Part shown: piece by piece, positions 8,331 to 18,133 of the stretch
Numbering within the stretch: position 1 is the stretch's first letter
How the letters are laid out: each line of letters starts with the position of its first letter
Assembly (NCBI GenBank): GCA_021797735.1
Contig: JAJZZE010000011.1
Coordinates: forward strand, 18,573-82,572
Reading direction: 5' to 3'
Origin: Thermoplasmata archaeon
Lineage (GTDB): Archaea; Thermoplasmatota; Thermoplasmata; Thermoplasmatales; Thermoplasmataceae
Length of the DNA: 64,000 bases
The notes under the pieces: generated by a model
Seen by the model: only the letters and a program-made list of their open reading frames with translations
Told to the model about the DNA's origin: nothing
Database searches by the model: none
Made by a program: the position numbers and the translations under genes

Positions 8331-9971
8331 ATGGAAAAACCGGAAGCACCACCTACTAAAAGTGGTGGTTATAAAAAAATAATAGCCATTGTGGTTGTTA
8401 TCATAGTTATAGCAGGCATTGGAATCGGGGTTTATGAGTTCACACACCCGGCAAAAAAGACCGTATACTTTTATAGTTGGTGGGCTTCTACTGGGAAAGT
8501 AGCATTAGACCACGTAATATCATCATATGAAGCATCACATCCAGGCACAAAGGTGGAACAAACATTAAAACCTGGGGCAGCGGGGGTAAATGCGATAGGT
8601 GCAATATTAACATTGATGAAAACTGGTAAGTCCCCCGATACATTTCAATCACTTTATGGTCCTCAGATATTGAGCTATGTTGAAACAGCACCGGGAGGTT
8701 CAAATTCATTTGTAAAAATGAACTCAGTAGCGAATGATATAAATTTAACCACTTCCACTGTTTTCCCTCAAGATTTATATGCAGGTACATTTAATGGAAC
8801 CATGTTCTCGTTGCCTGTAGATTTGCACCAGGGTGGTGTTTTATATTTTAATCCGCAATTATTAGCTGCCAATCATTTACCAGCACCAATAAATTACACA
8901 TTACTTTTAAGTGATACAGCAGCATTAGAAGCAAAAGGTATAACACCGTGGATAATACCGGGTAATGACGGAGGATATGATCAGGGTGAATTATGGGAAT
9001 CGTTATTTTTAAGATTTGATAATTCAACGTGTGGAAACGCTACATTATACGATAAATTTATGTATGGTACCCTGAACTTATCTAATTCAACAGCATCTAA
9101 GATAATAAATGAAACCAACGATAAATTTATCTCATTCCAAAAGGAGAGTTATACAGGTGAATCAAGTATGACATGGACACAGGCTTTACCCAAGATCCTC
9201 GATAAGAAAGCGGGATTTGAGGTAGATGTCAATTCGTACACAAATTATGCATATGATTATCTAAAGACAACAACATACCCAGTCAATTCAACATATGTAT
9301 ATATGAATAACGGTACATTGAAACCCACTGCACATAATATGACATTAATGTCGATGGATTTCCCTGGAACAAGCAAATATTTTATGATAGTAAGTGATTC
9401 AATCGCGGTACCGTCAGGATCAACATCAGCAAATGGTTTAACATTTGCAAAGTTCTTTGCATCATACAGTGATCAGAAAATTTTTACAAAATGGAAAGCA
9501 TCAAGTTATTATAACAACATAACAACAGATTATTATAACACACCATCACAATGGGCAAGTTATCAACAGGCAAAAGCAGATGCCAATACACCATCTGACT
9601 GGGTAATAGATTTGGATGCCGGTGGTCTTTTTGCAGGGCCTACAACCTCCATAGAAAGTAAGTTACTTGGTCTTGTGGGAAATCCAACATCAAGTGGGGT
9701 AAATACGTTCAATAAGCAATTACCATCGATAATAAGCAATGAAAAATCGGATTGGTTAGCGGCTAATGCTTTAGGTTATGGTTTTATGGGAACATTATCA
9801 CATCCATTTGGAGGCTATTTACCTCCATGGATAAGTAATAATACAACAACTACGGTTACAGCAGATAATACAGCCCATGGCAATAATATATTAACATTAA
9901 ATACAATCTACATCACAGCACCTTTCATATCACTGTTCCTTGAGTCTATAATAATGATAGGCAGAAAATAA
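8331..9971 (+). CDS. Solitary sugar solute-binding protein 2 (paralogue of the 1439 gene)
   Basis: A membrane-anchored extracellular binding protein (546 aa) with the same layout as the first copy: identical MEKPEAPPTKSGG start, one transmembrane segment (residues about 14-35), a binding domain beginning VYFYSWWASTG, and a hydrophobic C-terminus. The first 140 bases differ from the first copy at only about four positions, while much of the rest is clearly diverged, with further near-identical patches (for example around 9245-9500 and 9780-9832). No permease or ATPase follows; it probably feeds the importer encoded at 3088-5958 with a different substrate preference. Confidence 0.9.
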   Translation: MEKPEAPPTKSGGYKKIIAIVVVIIVIAGIGIGVYEFTHPAKKTVYFYSWWASTGKVALDHVISSYEASHPGTKVEQTLKPGAAGVNAIGAILTLMKTGKSPDTFQSLYGPQILSYVETAPGGSNSFVKMNSVANDINLTTSTVFPQDLYAGTFNGTMFSLPVDLHQGGVLYFNPQLLAANHLPAPINYTLLLSDTAALEAKGITPWIIPGNDGGYDQGELWESLFLRFDNSTCGNATLYDKFMYGTLNLSNSTASKIINETNDKFISFQKESYTGESSMTWTQALPKILDKKAGFEVDVNSYTNYAYDYLKTTTYPVNSTYVYMNNGTLKPTAHNMTLMSMDFPGTSKYFMIVSDSIAVPSGSTSANGLTFAKFFASYSDQKIFTKWKASSYYNNITTDYYNTPSQWASYQQAKADANTPSDWVIDLDAGGLFAGPTTSIESKLLGLVGNPTSSGVNTFNKQLPSIISNEKSDWLAANALGYGFMGTLSHPFGGYLPPWISNNTTTTVTADNTAHGNNILTLNTIYITAPFISLFLESIIMIGRK

Positions 9972-9981
9972 CTATTTAGTT

Positions 9982-10008
9982 AACTTATTAACTCATTAAA
10001 AATAAGTT
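9982..10008 (+). terminator. Hairpin after binding protein 2
   Basis: AACTTATT (9982-9989) and AATAAGTT (10001-10008) are perfect inverted copies around an 11-base loop, ten bases after the stop codon. The stem is all A/T except one pair, so it is weak, and the T content behind it is modest. It may mark the 3' end of the transcript, but archaeal termination depends mainly on T runs. Confidence 0.3.
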
Positions 10009-10121
10009 ATATATATTATATTTTCAAATATTAAATAATAATGAAATTAAATGTAAATGATAATAAAACAAAAAGAAGGTAAAATAGAAATAGTTAAGGA
10101 TATCACAAACTAATAATGGTT

Positions 10122-11987
10122 TTAAAAGAAAATAATTTCATAATCTAATGGATAGTTGCTGTTTATATTTTTTCCATCAAATTCTATCTTTATTTCCTTA
10201 TTATCTCTGTACATTATTAGCTCAGATTTGCCAAAAACAATTAATTTGTTGTTTATAATTAGCATCGAATTATTTTTAAGATATAATGGATACTTTTCAT
10301 CGGTTGTAATATATTTACTGCCAGAAATCACGGAGAAATCATTTATATTTAGCCATTTCCCGGAGGGAATGTACAGTTTCCTATCTTTTCCATAGATCTG
10401 TGGGGCATACAGTAAATTACCCAGAATATATTCATCATTTATATAATATGCATCCATATCTTTATAGTCATAGTAAAATAATGGTTTAACAACGGGGAAG
10501 CCATACAAATGTGATTCGTATATTATTGAGTAAATATAATCAATTAAATCATATCTTTTGTTTACCGAATCAATTATTTCATTTCTGTATAATTCTGGTA
10601 ATTTATATATTTCCTGGTCATTCGAATACTTATCCTTATGATTTCTATAAAAAGGAAATAATAATGCCATTTTATAATATTTTGATACTAATTCCGGCGA
10701 CGACTGCCCTACAAATCCACCCAAATCACATCCACACACGCTTATACCAGATAGGTTTAAAGATATCATCATGGAAATCTGTAATTTTAGGTCATCCTCA
10801 CCTGATGTATTATCTCCTGTCCAGATTGCGGCATATTTCTGAATTCCAGCATAACCGGATCTTGATACTATAAATATATCGTTTTTTTCTTCACTGATTG
10901 CCTCATATGTAGCTTTTACCTCAAAATATGCGTATGCATTGTGCAGATACTTATGTTTTACTTTACTGCCATTTATATTATGCACTGCTTCGGGGTCAAT
11001 AGTTTTAAATTCGTTGAATAATGACGGCTCATTCATATCGAGCCATATGCCATCCGTGTTATTTATAAAATTTTTTATTTCTGATTTCCACCAGTTATAG
11101 GCTTCTTCATTGAAAAAATCTGGCATTGCAGAGTTTCCCGGCCACAATTTTGATGTATATATTTCATCATTATTATTTTCCATATAATGGCATATACCAT
11201 TTTTAAACACACTATAATTCTGATCCAGTTTAACACCCGGGTCAATTATTGTTACCAGTTTTACATCTCTTTTATGTAAATTATCCAGCAACCTTTTATT
11301 ATCAGGAAATTTATTCCTGTCAAATGTAAATATTTTAAATTTATCCATATAATCTATATCCAGATATATAGCAGAAATATCTGTATATTTTTTATAATTA
11401 TCTATTACATTATAAATTTCATCCTCCGGATAATAACTATATCTTGATATCTGGTGTCCAAGTGCCCATAGAGGGGGCATAAAGGTTTTCCCGGTTAAGC
11501 CGGTATAATCTCTATATAAGTCATTAAAATTATCTGGTTCAAAAATATACACGGTTGATGATTTATTATATATTTTTACCGTTAATTTATCATATTCCTC
11601 TATCCCTATATCGATATCTATCCTTGATGTTGAATTTATAAATATGCCCTTTATATTTTCGGAAACAGAAATTAAAAATGGTATTGATAAATATAACGGG
11701 TCATCATATCTTTTATAACCCACGGGGTCCGAATTATACATTGTGAAACTATGCCTGTTTTTTAATATATCAAAAGCCTTTTCTCCCAGTCCGATAATTT
11801 TTTCGTCCTGTTTTAACTTTTTCTTTATTATTATATACTGATTTCCCCCATCATAATTAATATCTAAATCCAAATTCTGATTATTTCCCCCTAAATTAGT
11901 ATCATCAAAATTTATCAGTGGCCTATCATTATTTATTATAACCTTTTTATAATCATGCCCCGACATGATTTTTATCTCTGGCTTCAT
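10122..11987 (-). CDS. malA: GH31 alpha-glucosidase
   Basis: Cytoplasmic alpha-glucosidase (621 aa) that releases glucose from the non-reducing end of maltose and malto-oligosaccharides. The GH31 nucleophile block GIWLDMNEPSLF places Asp317 as nucleophile; the acid/base is Asp392 in IWTGDNTSG. Other family marks are WALGHQISRYSY (about 174-186), IYLDIDYMD (207-215) and the late FPFYRNH block. There is no signal peptide, so it acts on imported sugar. It is divergent from the GH15 gene at 12194 with 206 bases between them, a shared regulatory region. A GH31 MalA has been described from Picrophilus, which fits. Confidence 0.93.
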   Translation of the reverse strand: MKPEIKIMSGHDYKKVIINNDRPLINFDDTNLGGNNQNLDLDINYDGGNQYIIIKKKLKQDEKIIGLGEKAFDILKNRHSFTMYNSDPVGYKRYDDPLYLSIPFLISVSENIKGIFINSTSRIDIDIGIEEYDKLTVKIYNKSSTVYIFEPDNFNDLYRDYTGLTGKTFMPPLWALGHQISRYSYYPEDEIYNVIDNYKKYTDISAIYLDIDYMDKFKIFTFDRNKFPDNKRLLDNLHKRDVKLVTIIDPGVKLDQNYSVFKNGICHYMENNNDEIYTSKLWPGNSAMPDFFNEEAYNWWKSEIKNFINNTDGIWLDMNEPSLFNEFKTIDPEAVHNINGSKVKHKYLHNAYAYFEVKATYEAISEEKNDIFIVSRSGYAGIQKYAAIWTGDNTSGEDDLKLQISMMISLNLSGISVCGCDLGGFVGQSSPELVSKYYKMALLFPFYRNHKDKYSNDQEIYKLPELYRNEIIDSVNKRYDLIDYIYSIIYESHLYGFPVVKPLFYYDYKDMDAYYINDEYILGNLLYAPQIYGKDRKLYIPSGKWLNINDFSVISGSKYITTDEKYPLYLKNNSMLIINNKLIVFGKSELIMYRDNKEIKIEFDGKNINSNYPLDYEIIFF

Positions 11988-12193
11988 TCTGTCAAATACT
12001 TTAATATCATAAAAATTTATGCGGATAACCTAAATAATTTTCACTGCAATTAATATTTGTAGTGTAATTTCAATTATATACATGTAACCAGGTCACTGTA
12101 TTTATAAAGTTTAATAATAATTAATAGCCTGCACTTCGCTATTGTCCTTCTATGCAACAAAAAGATATTAATACAGCTTTTAATTAACGTATA
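11988..12193. promoter_or_regulatory. Divergent promoter region between malA and GH15
   Basis: The two glycosidase genes face away from each other and must both be transcribed from this 206-base stretch. It is AT-rich with several TATA-like blocks, for example around 12163-12173 for the rightward gene (about 25 bases from ATG 12194). I see no strong palindrome. Confidence 0.4.
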
Positions 12194-14035
12194 ATGGTTG
12201 CCGTCAGTAACGTCATAAGATTTCCAGAAGTTGTAAAGGATAATTACATTAAGATAGAGAATCATGGAATAATTTTTAATAACAGGACATCTGCTCTAAT
12301 AGGGAGTGATGGCACTATTGACTGGGCATGTCTCCCGGACTTTAATTCAACCCCCCTGTTTGACTCCATCCTGGATTACAGGAAGGGTGGTTATTTTATT
12401 TTAAAGCCGGTCTGTGATACAGAAATCAATCAATATTATGAGGAGTTTACAAATATATTAATTACAGAATTTATAAAGGGCGGCAATATCATTTTAAGAT
12501 TAACGGATTTTCTTCCAACATCAAAGTTTAGCACAATAAATTTCCCGGAAATACATAGATTTGTCGAGGCAGTAGATGATGTAAAATTAAAACTGTACTT
12601 TAAACCATCATTCAACTATGGCAAAGAAACCCCGGAAATAGAAAAAAGCAAAAATGGATATTTATTCCATGGAACAGAAACAAGCATAGGAATATCAACG
12701 CATTTTAAATTATATAAAAATAAAGTCATGGTTTACAATAATGATATAGAATTAAAGAAGGGGTCATATCAGTGGGTGGTAATATCAACAGGTATAAATC
12801 ATCTAAACCGTGTTGATGAATACAAATCATATGAAAGATTGGAAGAGGCAAGGGATTACTGGAAAAACTGGTCAAATAGCATCGATTACCATGGATTATA
12901 CCACAAATATATACTCAGGTCTGCATTGACATTAAAAGGATTATTTTACGATCCAACCGGCATGATGGTTGCTGCACCCACATCCAGCCTGCCAGAGTCC
13001 ATAGGCGGTGAACGTAACTGGGATTACAGATTTACATGGGCAAGGGATACTGCATATGTAATAGAAGCATTATCATTAATCGGATTAGATGATGAGGCAA
13101 CAAAATTTTTATATGATTTAATGAACAAAATCAACAAGGATAAAAAATTAAAAACAATTTATTCCATCGACGATTCAGATACTATAGATGAAAAAATAAT
13201 TGATTATTCAGGATACATGGATTCAGGTCCTGTAAGAATGGGTAATAAGGCAGCCAATCAGTTACAGCTGGATCAGTACGGTTCAATAGTCAATGCCATT
13301 TACCGGTTCAGTTTGGGCGGTGGTATGGTAACAATACAGTTATGGGATTTTATTATAGATATTTTAAATTCATTGAAATTACTATGGAAATATCCAGATT
13401 CTTCAATATGGGAATTCCGTACAGAGCCAGAACAGTATGTTTATTCAAAACTTATATCATGGGAGGCTTTCCACCATGCAATAGCAATGGGCAGAAAACT
13501 GGGTTATTCAGCACCATATGCAGAATGGAAAAATATAGAAAATGAAATAAAAGATGATGTACTGAAAAATGGATATAACAGCGATATAAATTCATTTACC
13601 CAGTATTACGGTTCAACAACTATCGATGCATCACTGTTAAGATTGCCATTAATGGATTTCCTGCCCGTAAATGATTACCGGGTACAGGGCACTATAAATA
13701 AAATAGAAGAAGTTTTAATGCATGATAACTGTCTATTTAAAAGGTATAACGAGGATGATGGCATAAAGGGCAGTGACAATGCATTTTTATTATTATCATT
13801 CTGGTATGTAGAGGATTTAATAAAAATGAATAAAATAAAGGATGCAAAGAATACATTAGAATCAATTTTAGACCTATCAAACCATTTAATGCTATTCTCG
13901 GAAGAAATAGATTTAAATACACATGACCTGTTAGGCAATTTTCCACAGGCAATTACACATTTAGGGGTAATAAGGGCTATTGTAAAACTGAATGATAAAC
14001 TGAAAAAAATCGGGAAACCTGGTATTGTCAAATAA
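12194..14035 (+). CDS. Intracellular GH15 trehalase or glucoamylase
   Basis: GH15 family hydrolase (613 aa) without signal peptide. The N-terminal beta-sandwich (residues 1-240) starts IENHGIIFNNRTSALIGSDG, followed by an alpha/alpha barrel with GGERNWDYRFTWARDTAYV (271-289). Catalytic candidates are Glu407 in IWEFR and Glu570/571 in FSEEID. Close relatives from Thermoplasma have been shown to be acid-stable trehalases, so either alpha,alpha-trehalose or malto-oligosaccharides may be the substrate; sequence alone does not decide. It is followed after 44 bases by the debranching-type enzyme and together with malA forms an intracellular glucan/disaccharide degradation cluster. Confidence 0.9.
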   Translation: MVAVSNVIRFPEVVKDNYIKIENHGIIFNNRTSALIGSDGTIDWACLPDFNSTPLFDSILDYRKGGYFILKPVCDTEINQYYEEFTNILITEFIKGGNIILRLTDFLPTSKFSTINFPEIHRFVEAVDDVKLKLYFKPSFNYGKETPEIEKSKNGYLFHGTETSIGISTHFKLYKNKVMVYNNDIELKKGSYQWVVISTGINHLNRVDEYKSYERLEEARDYWKNWSNSIDYHGLYHKYILRSALTLKGLFYDPTGMMVAAPTSSLPESIGGERNWDYRFTWARDTAYVIEALSLIGLDDEATKFLYDLMNKINKDKKLKTIYSIDDSDTIDEKIIDYSGYMDSGPVRMGNKAANQLQLDQYGSIVNAIYRFSLGGGMVTIQLWDFIIDILNSLKLLWKYPDSSIWEFRTEPEQYVYSKLISWEAFHHAIAMGRKLGYSAPYAEWKNIENEIKDDVLKNGYNSDINSFTQYYGSTTIDASLLRLPLMDFLPVNDYRVQGTINKIEEVLMHDNCLFKRYNEDDGIKGSDNAFLLLSFWYVEDLIKMNKIKDAKNTLESILDLSNHLMLFSEEIDLNTHDLLGNFPQAITHLGVIRAIVKLNDKLKKIGKPGIVK

Positions 14036-14079
14036 ACAGTAATCAGGACATTTAAATATTGAAAATATATATATAAAAC

Positions 14080-15279
14080 GTGGAAAAAGAACTGGAGAAT
14101 GTAAGAATAAAATTATTAAGTGAACTGAAAAAACTCAGGTCAGATGATGGTTATATTTATGCCGGCTTCCCGAGATTTATGGAACTGTTTGGCAGGGACT
14201 CACTGATATCATCGTTGCAGCTGTTATACTTATACCCAGATTTTTTAATGAATTCTCTGGACATATTAAGCAGATATCAGGGCAATAAATATGATGCAGA
14301 AACGGGGGAAGAACCCGGCAAAATTCTCCATGAACTTTCTAATTCAAGGACGTATCTGGAGGATCCGCACAAGGAATCATGGGTTAGATTAAATGAACCA
14401 CTATTCTTATCTATTGATAGCACCCCACTTTTTATCATTTCTGCACTTATGTTTATAAGGGGAAATTATAAAACCAATATAGACTCCCTTAAAGAAACAG
14501 TTAAAAGGTCAGTAACATGGATCCTGAAAAAATTGGAGAATACAGGTTTTGTTACATATAATGCTATGGAAATAAATGGAAAACTGGCATCAATGGGATG
14601 GATGGACGGTTCATGGGATTTGTATGGTAAATTATCCGGGGATGTTGCACTCATTGAGGTTCAGGGATATGCCTATGAGGCTTTAAAACTGTTTAATGAA
14701 ACATTTCCTGATAATAATCTATACAGAAAGATAAATGATAAAATTATCTACCTGAAAAATAATATTGATAAATATTTCTGGGTTGATGATATTAAATATT
14801 ATTCTCCCGCCATTTCCATATTTAATGGTGAAATAAATATATTAAAGAATATAACATCTGCACCGGGACATCTATTAATAACGGATATTATTGATATGGA
14901 CAGAAAGAGGTTTATTGTTGATAAATTATTTGATAAAAATATGCTGACGCCCTACGGAATAAGGACGGTTTCAACAGGTGATGATATATTTAACCCAGTA
15001 AAATATCAATCCGGAAGCATATGGCCAAATGATAACTGGATAATCATGGAGGGGCTAAAAAAATCAGGCTTTATTACAGAAGCAGAAAAATTGAGATTAA
15101 GTTTATTAAAGGCAGCAACTTACCTGAAAGAACCATATGAATATTATTCTGTGGATAAAAATAATAATATGATAGGCTATAATGACCTTCTTATTAAACC
15201 ATGTGAGCTCCAGGCATGGACGGTTGGATTATTTTTAAGCATAATGGATAATAATTTTTATGGGACCTCTTTTTTGTAA
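14080..15279 (+). CDS. Amylo-alpha-1,6-glucosidase-like (debranching-type) enzyme
   Basis: A 399-residue alpha/alpha-barrel protein with the marks of the glycogen-debranching (GDE C-terminal) family: FGRDSLISSLQLL (about 45-57), EEPGKILHELS (86-96), the W-M-D-G-S-W block near residue 178, and GSIWPNDNWIIMEGL (309-323), which supplies the usual catalytic acid residues. Many family members debranch glycogen, but others act on sucrose or mannosylglycerate-like sugars, so the exact substrate is open. Start is GTG at 14080, with an A/T-rich TATA-like run just before it. Its last 22 bases overlap the convergent ABC ATPase gene. Confidence 0.82.
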   Translation: MEKELENVRIKLLSELKKLRSDDGYIYAGFPRFMELFGRDSLISSLQLLYLYPDFLMNSLDILSRYQGNKYDAETGEEPGKILHELSNSRTYLEDPHKESWVRLNEPLFLSIDSTPLFIISALMFIRGNYKTNIDSLKETVKRSVTWILKKLENTGFVTYNAMEINGKLASMGWMDGSWDLYGKLSGDVALIEVQGYAYEALKLFNETFPDNNLYRKINDKIIYLKNNIDKYFWVDDIKYYSPAISIFNGEINILKNITSAPGHLLITDIIDMDRKRFIVDKLFDKNMLTPYGIRTVSTGDDIFNPVKYQSGSIWPNDNWIIMEGLKKSGFITEAEKLRLSLLKAATYLKEPYEYYSVDKNNNMIGYNDLLIKPCELQAWTVGLFLSIMDNNFYGTSFL

Positions 15280-16268
15280 TCCTCGATTAATTTTACATCC
15301 TCAAGTATACCATCATTGTATATATTAAATCTTGTCAGGTCAAAGGATATATCATCACCAATAGAATACTGGTCTTTTGTTTTTATAACGATATTATCAT
15401 CGCCAGAAGTGCAGTGGACATAATAGTTTCCCTCTGAATTTTCAATAAGATTTATTTTAGCCTTTATAGCATCCCCATTTGCCGTCCATACTGATCTAAA
15501 GCCGATTATTTTACCGGGATAATCAAGAACATTGCCATCAATAAAATTCATAGGATACGCTCCAATGAAATCCCCAACCCATTTTGTAGCAGGTTTTTCA
15601 TACAGATCATTATATGTGCCTATCTGCTCAACGACACCATCATGCAGTACAGCAACCCTATCCGCAAGATTTGAGGCCTCAAGCTGATCGTGGGTTACAT
15701 AAATGAATGTATAATTTAATTCCCTCTGCAGTCTTTTCAATTCCTGCCTGGAGGTATATCTTACCCTGGCATCCAAATTACTTAAAGGCTCATCAAGAAG
15801 GAATAATGCCGGTTTCCTTACCAGTGCCCTTGCTATTGCAACCCTCTGCTTCTGTCCACCACTTAATCTTGTAGCATTTTTGTTCAGTACATCCTCAATT
15901 TTTAATAACTTTGCAACATCATCAACCTTAGTTTTTATTTCGGTTCTGTTCATTCCTGCCATTTTTAATGGAAAAGCAATGTTTTCATATACAGTCATGT
16001 TTGGATACAGTGCATAATTCTGGAATACCATTGCTATATTCTTTTTATTGGGTGGTTTGTTTGTTACATCCTTTCCATCAACCATGACCTTTCCTCCGTC
16101 CAGTGGCTCTATACCCACAATTGTACGCAAAAGTGTTGATTTCCCCTCTCCTGATGGACCCAGTATTACTAAAAACTCCCCCTCATTTACATTTAAATTA
16201 AGGTTTTTTAATACCTTTACACTGTTATATGATTTTTTTAAATTAATTAATTCCATTTTATGCGTCAT
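15258..16268 (-). CDS. ABC sugar transporter ATPase, second importer
   Basis: MalK/MsmX-type ATPase (336 aa). Walker A is GPSGEGKST, Q-loop VFQNYALYPNM, signature RLSGGQKQRVAIARAL, Walker B FLLLDEPLSNLD, H-loop VTHDQ; a C-terminal regulatory domain begins near residue 235. It is the last gene of a three-gene leftward operon, overlapping the upstream permease by four bases. The cognate binding protein is probably the divergent gene at 18134. Compared with the first importer's ATPase it is a separate, not recently duplicated, lineage. Confidence 0.93.
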   Translation of the reverse strand: MTHKMELINLKKSYNSVKVLKNLNLNVNEGEFLVILGPSGEGKSTLLRTIVGIEPLDGGKVMVDGKDVTNKPPNKKNIAMVFQNYALYPNMTVYENIAFPLKMAGMNRTEIKTKVDDVAKLLKIEDVLNKNATRLSGGQKQRVAIARALVRKPALFLLDEPLSNLDARVRYTSRQELKRLQRELNYTFIYVTHDQLEASNLADRVAVLHDGVVEQIGTYNDLYEKPATKWVGDFIGAYPMNFIDGNVLDYPGKIIGFRSVWTANGDAIKAKINLIENSEGNYYVHCTSGDDNIVIKTKDQYSIGDDISFDLTRFNIYNDGILEDVKLIEDYKKEVP

Positions 16269-17089
16269 GCTTTCATTCCTCCTGTTAAATATTCTCCTTT
16301 AAGGTATTTCTGTAAAAACACCACAATTACTATCACCGGTATTGTTACTAATAGTGCAAAACTTGATGAAATAAATGGGTCGCCCCTACTCACATAGTCA
16401 TAAAGGCTTACCGGAAATGTTGGGGCAAGTGGTGAAATTATTATAGCGTATGTAAATTCATCCCACGATGTCATCCACGCAAGCAAAAATGTTATGATTA
16501 ACGGTACCCGGATTAATGGTATGATAACATACCTGAATGACGATAATAGATTTGCTCCATCTATGTTTGTCTGATTTTCAAGGTCTACAGGCAGTGCCCT
16601 GAATCCTCCCAACATTATGAATGTAGATATTGGCAATACAACAAGTTCCTGGGCCAGTGCTATTCCAAAAACATTATCATACAATCCTAATTTTATAAAG
16701 TAAACAGATATTGGTATAGCAATAACTATGGCCGGAAGCATGTTTGCAAAGAACATCAATACAATAATTTTATTGGAAAATTTTGATGATATTTTATTTA
16801 ATCCATATCCTGCTGAAGTGGAAAGCACTATAGCCAGTATAGCAACTATAAATGCAACCACTACACTCCTTAATACAGGTGCAATCAATGACAGATCTTT
16901 TATTGACGCTTTAAAATTTGCAAGTGTAAAATCAAACGGCAGCTGATACGGGTATAATCTGTCAAATGTTAGACTTACAGGTTCAAATGCTATAAGGATT
17001 AAGATATATAGTGGATATATAAATATTATCGCTAAAATAATGGCGATGATATATGATGGGATATTACTGTTTTTCATAATTTGATGCAC
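16265..17089 (-). CDS. ABC sugar transporter permease, MalG-like, second importer
   Basis: Membrane permease (274 aa, six predicted helices) with the docking loop LENQTNIDGANLLSSFRYVI at about residues 177-196. The ATG at 17089 gives a 26-base overlap with the upstream permease; the second Met (17077) would shorten the overlap to 14 bases and is equally possible. It would pair with the product of 17064-17924. Confidence 0.9.
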   Translation of the reverse strand: MHQIMKNSNIPSYIIAIILAIIFIYPLYILILIAFEPVSLTFDRLYPYQLPFDFTLANFKASIKDLSLIAPVLRSVVVAFIVAILAIVLSTSAGYGLNKISSKFSNKIIVLMFFANMLPAIVIAIPISVYFIKLGLYDNVFGIALAQELVVLPISTFIMLGGFRALPVDLENQTNIDGANLLSSFRYVIIPLIRVPLIITFLLAWMTSWDEFTYAIIISPLAPTFPVSLYDYVSRGDPFISSSFALLVTIPVIVIVVFLQKYLKGEYLTGGMKA

Positions 17090-17924
17090 CTCCTAATTTT
17101 ATTACCAGAACAGCAAAGGCAACAATTATTAAAAGAAGTATAGTTGCAGCTGCATATGAATAATCCACAGAAGATATTGAGGTGAAGTATTCATAAACCA
17201 GTGTGTTTATTAATGAGGGATGATACCCTATTAACACCAGTGGCAATGCAAATATATTAAATTCACTGACACCTCTTATTAACAACGCTATTGCAATATA
17301 CGGTGCTAAATTTGGCAGTATTATATGTATAAACCTTCTGAATGAACCGGCTCCGTCAACGCTTGCTGCCTCCATAATTGCAGGGTCAATGCTTGACAGG
17401 CCTCCTAATAAAATTAAGGCAATTAATGGTGTATTTTTCCAGAAATCAGCAAACATTACAATCCCCATCGATGTGTACTGGGTTGCATACCAGTTCACGC
17501 TGGCTATTCCAAATAAATGCAGCAAACCAAGTGAATGCAGGGTAGAATTAGCAAAGCCACCAACAGCTGAGAATATCAATGAGAATATGAATGCAGACAC
17601 AACCGTTGAAATTCCATATGGGATTATAAATATAGTAGAAAATAATTTATTGCCCTTAAGTGATTTTATTAATATATTGGCTATCAAAATCGCAAAAAAA
17701 AGCTGTATCAACAGGGCACCAAAGCTTACTATAACAGTATCAAACGTTGACTTAAGCAGACCGCTTTCTATAGCGTAATAATTGCCTAAAGAGTATGCAC
17801 CTTTTGGTGTTTTAAAGCTAAGAAAAACTACAGATGCTGCAGGAAAAAATGATAAGGCAGCAACGTATACCAATGCAGGCAATACAAATAATATATATTT
17901 ATAGTTAGTATGGTTTTTAAACAT
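17064..17924 (-). CDS. ABC sugar transporter permease, MalF-like, second importer
   Basis: First gene of the leftward transport operon (286 aa, six predicted helices). The ATPase-docking loop is AIMEAASVDGAGSFRRFIHI at about residues 183-202, an excellent EAA motif. It is divergent from the binding-protein gene at 18134, with 209 bases between. Substrate unknown; glucose, trehalose or maltose would fit the neighbouring hydrolases. Confidence 0.9.
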   Translation of the reverse strand: MFKNHTNYKYILFVLPALVYVAALSFFPAASVVFLSFKTPKGAYSLGNYYAIESGLLKSTFDTVIVSFGALLIQLFFAILIANILIKSLKGNKLFSTIFIIPYGISTVVSAFIFSLIFSAVGGFANSTLHSLGLLHLFGIASVNWYATQYTSMGIVMFADFWKNTPLIALILLGGLSSIDPAIMEAASVDGAGSFRRFIHIILPNLAPYIAIALLIRGVSEFNIFALPLVLIGYHPSLINTLVYEYFTSISSVDYSYAAATILLLIIVAFAVLVIKLGGASNYEKQ

Positions 17925-18133
17925 TATTTATTAATTTAACTGATATATATAAACATTTGTAATTTCACATTAATTTCCACCTAAATCCGCAGAATGTTAT
18001 GTAGACTCTTATATAGACTTATTTATTTACTAATGTTTATACATAAACTATTAACTAATATAATATTAATATAAATAGTATAAATTATCGTTAACTTAGG
18101 AAGTTTTATATACAATATTTAAATATATATCCT
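17925..18133. promoter_or_regulatory. Divergent promoter region of the second importer
   Basis: This stretch must drive both the permease operon (leftward) and the binding protein (rightward). It holds TAGACT twice (18002-18007 and 18014-18019), the second inside ATATAGACT, a motif that also occurs in reverse upstream of the first binding-protein operon. A TATA-like block lies at about 18103-18114, 25 bases before ATG 18134. Confidence 0.4.

Noticed and set aside
14080-15279. GH15 as the family of this gene
   Set aside because: It lacks the W-A-R-D block of GH15 and has instead F-G-R-D-S and the E-P-G-K-x-x-H-E block of debranching-type enzymes.
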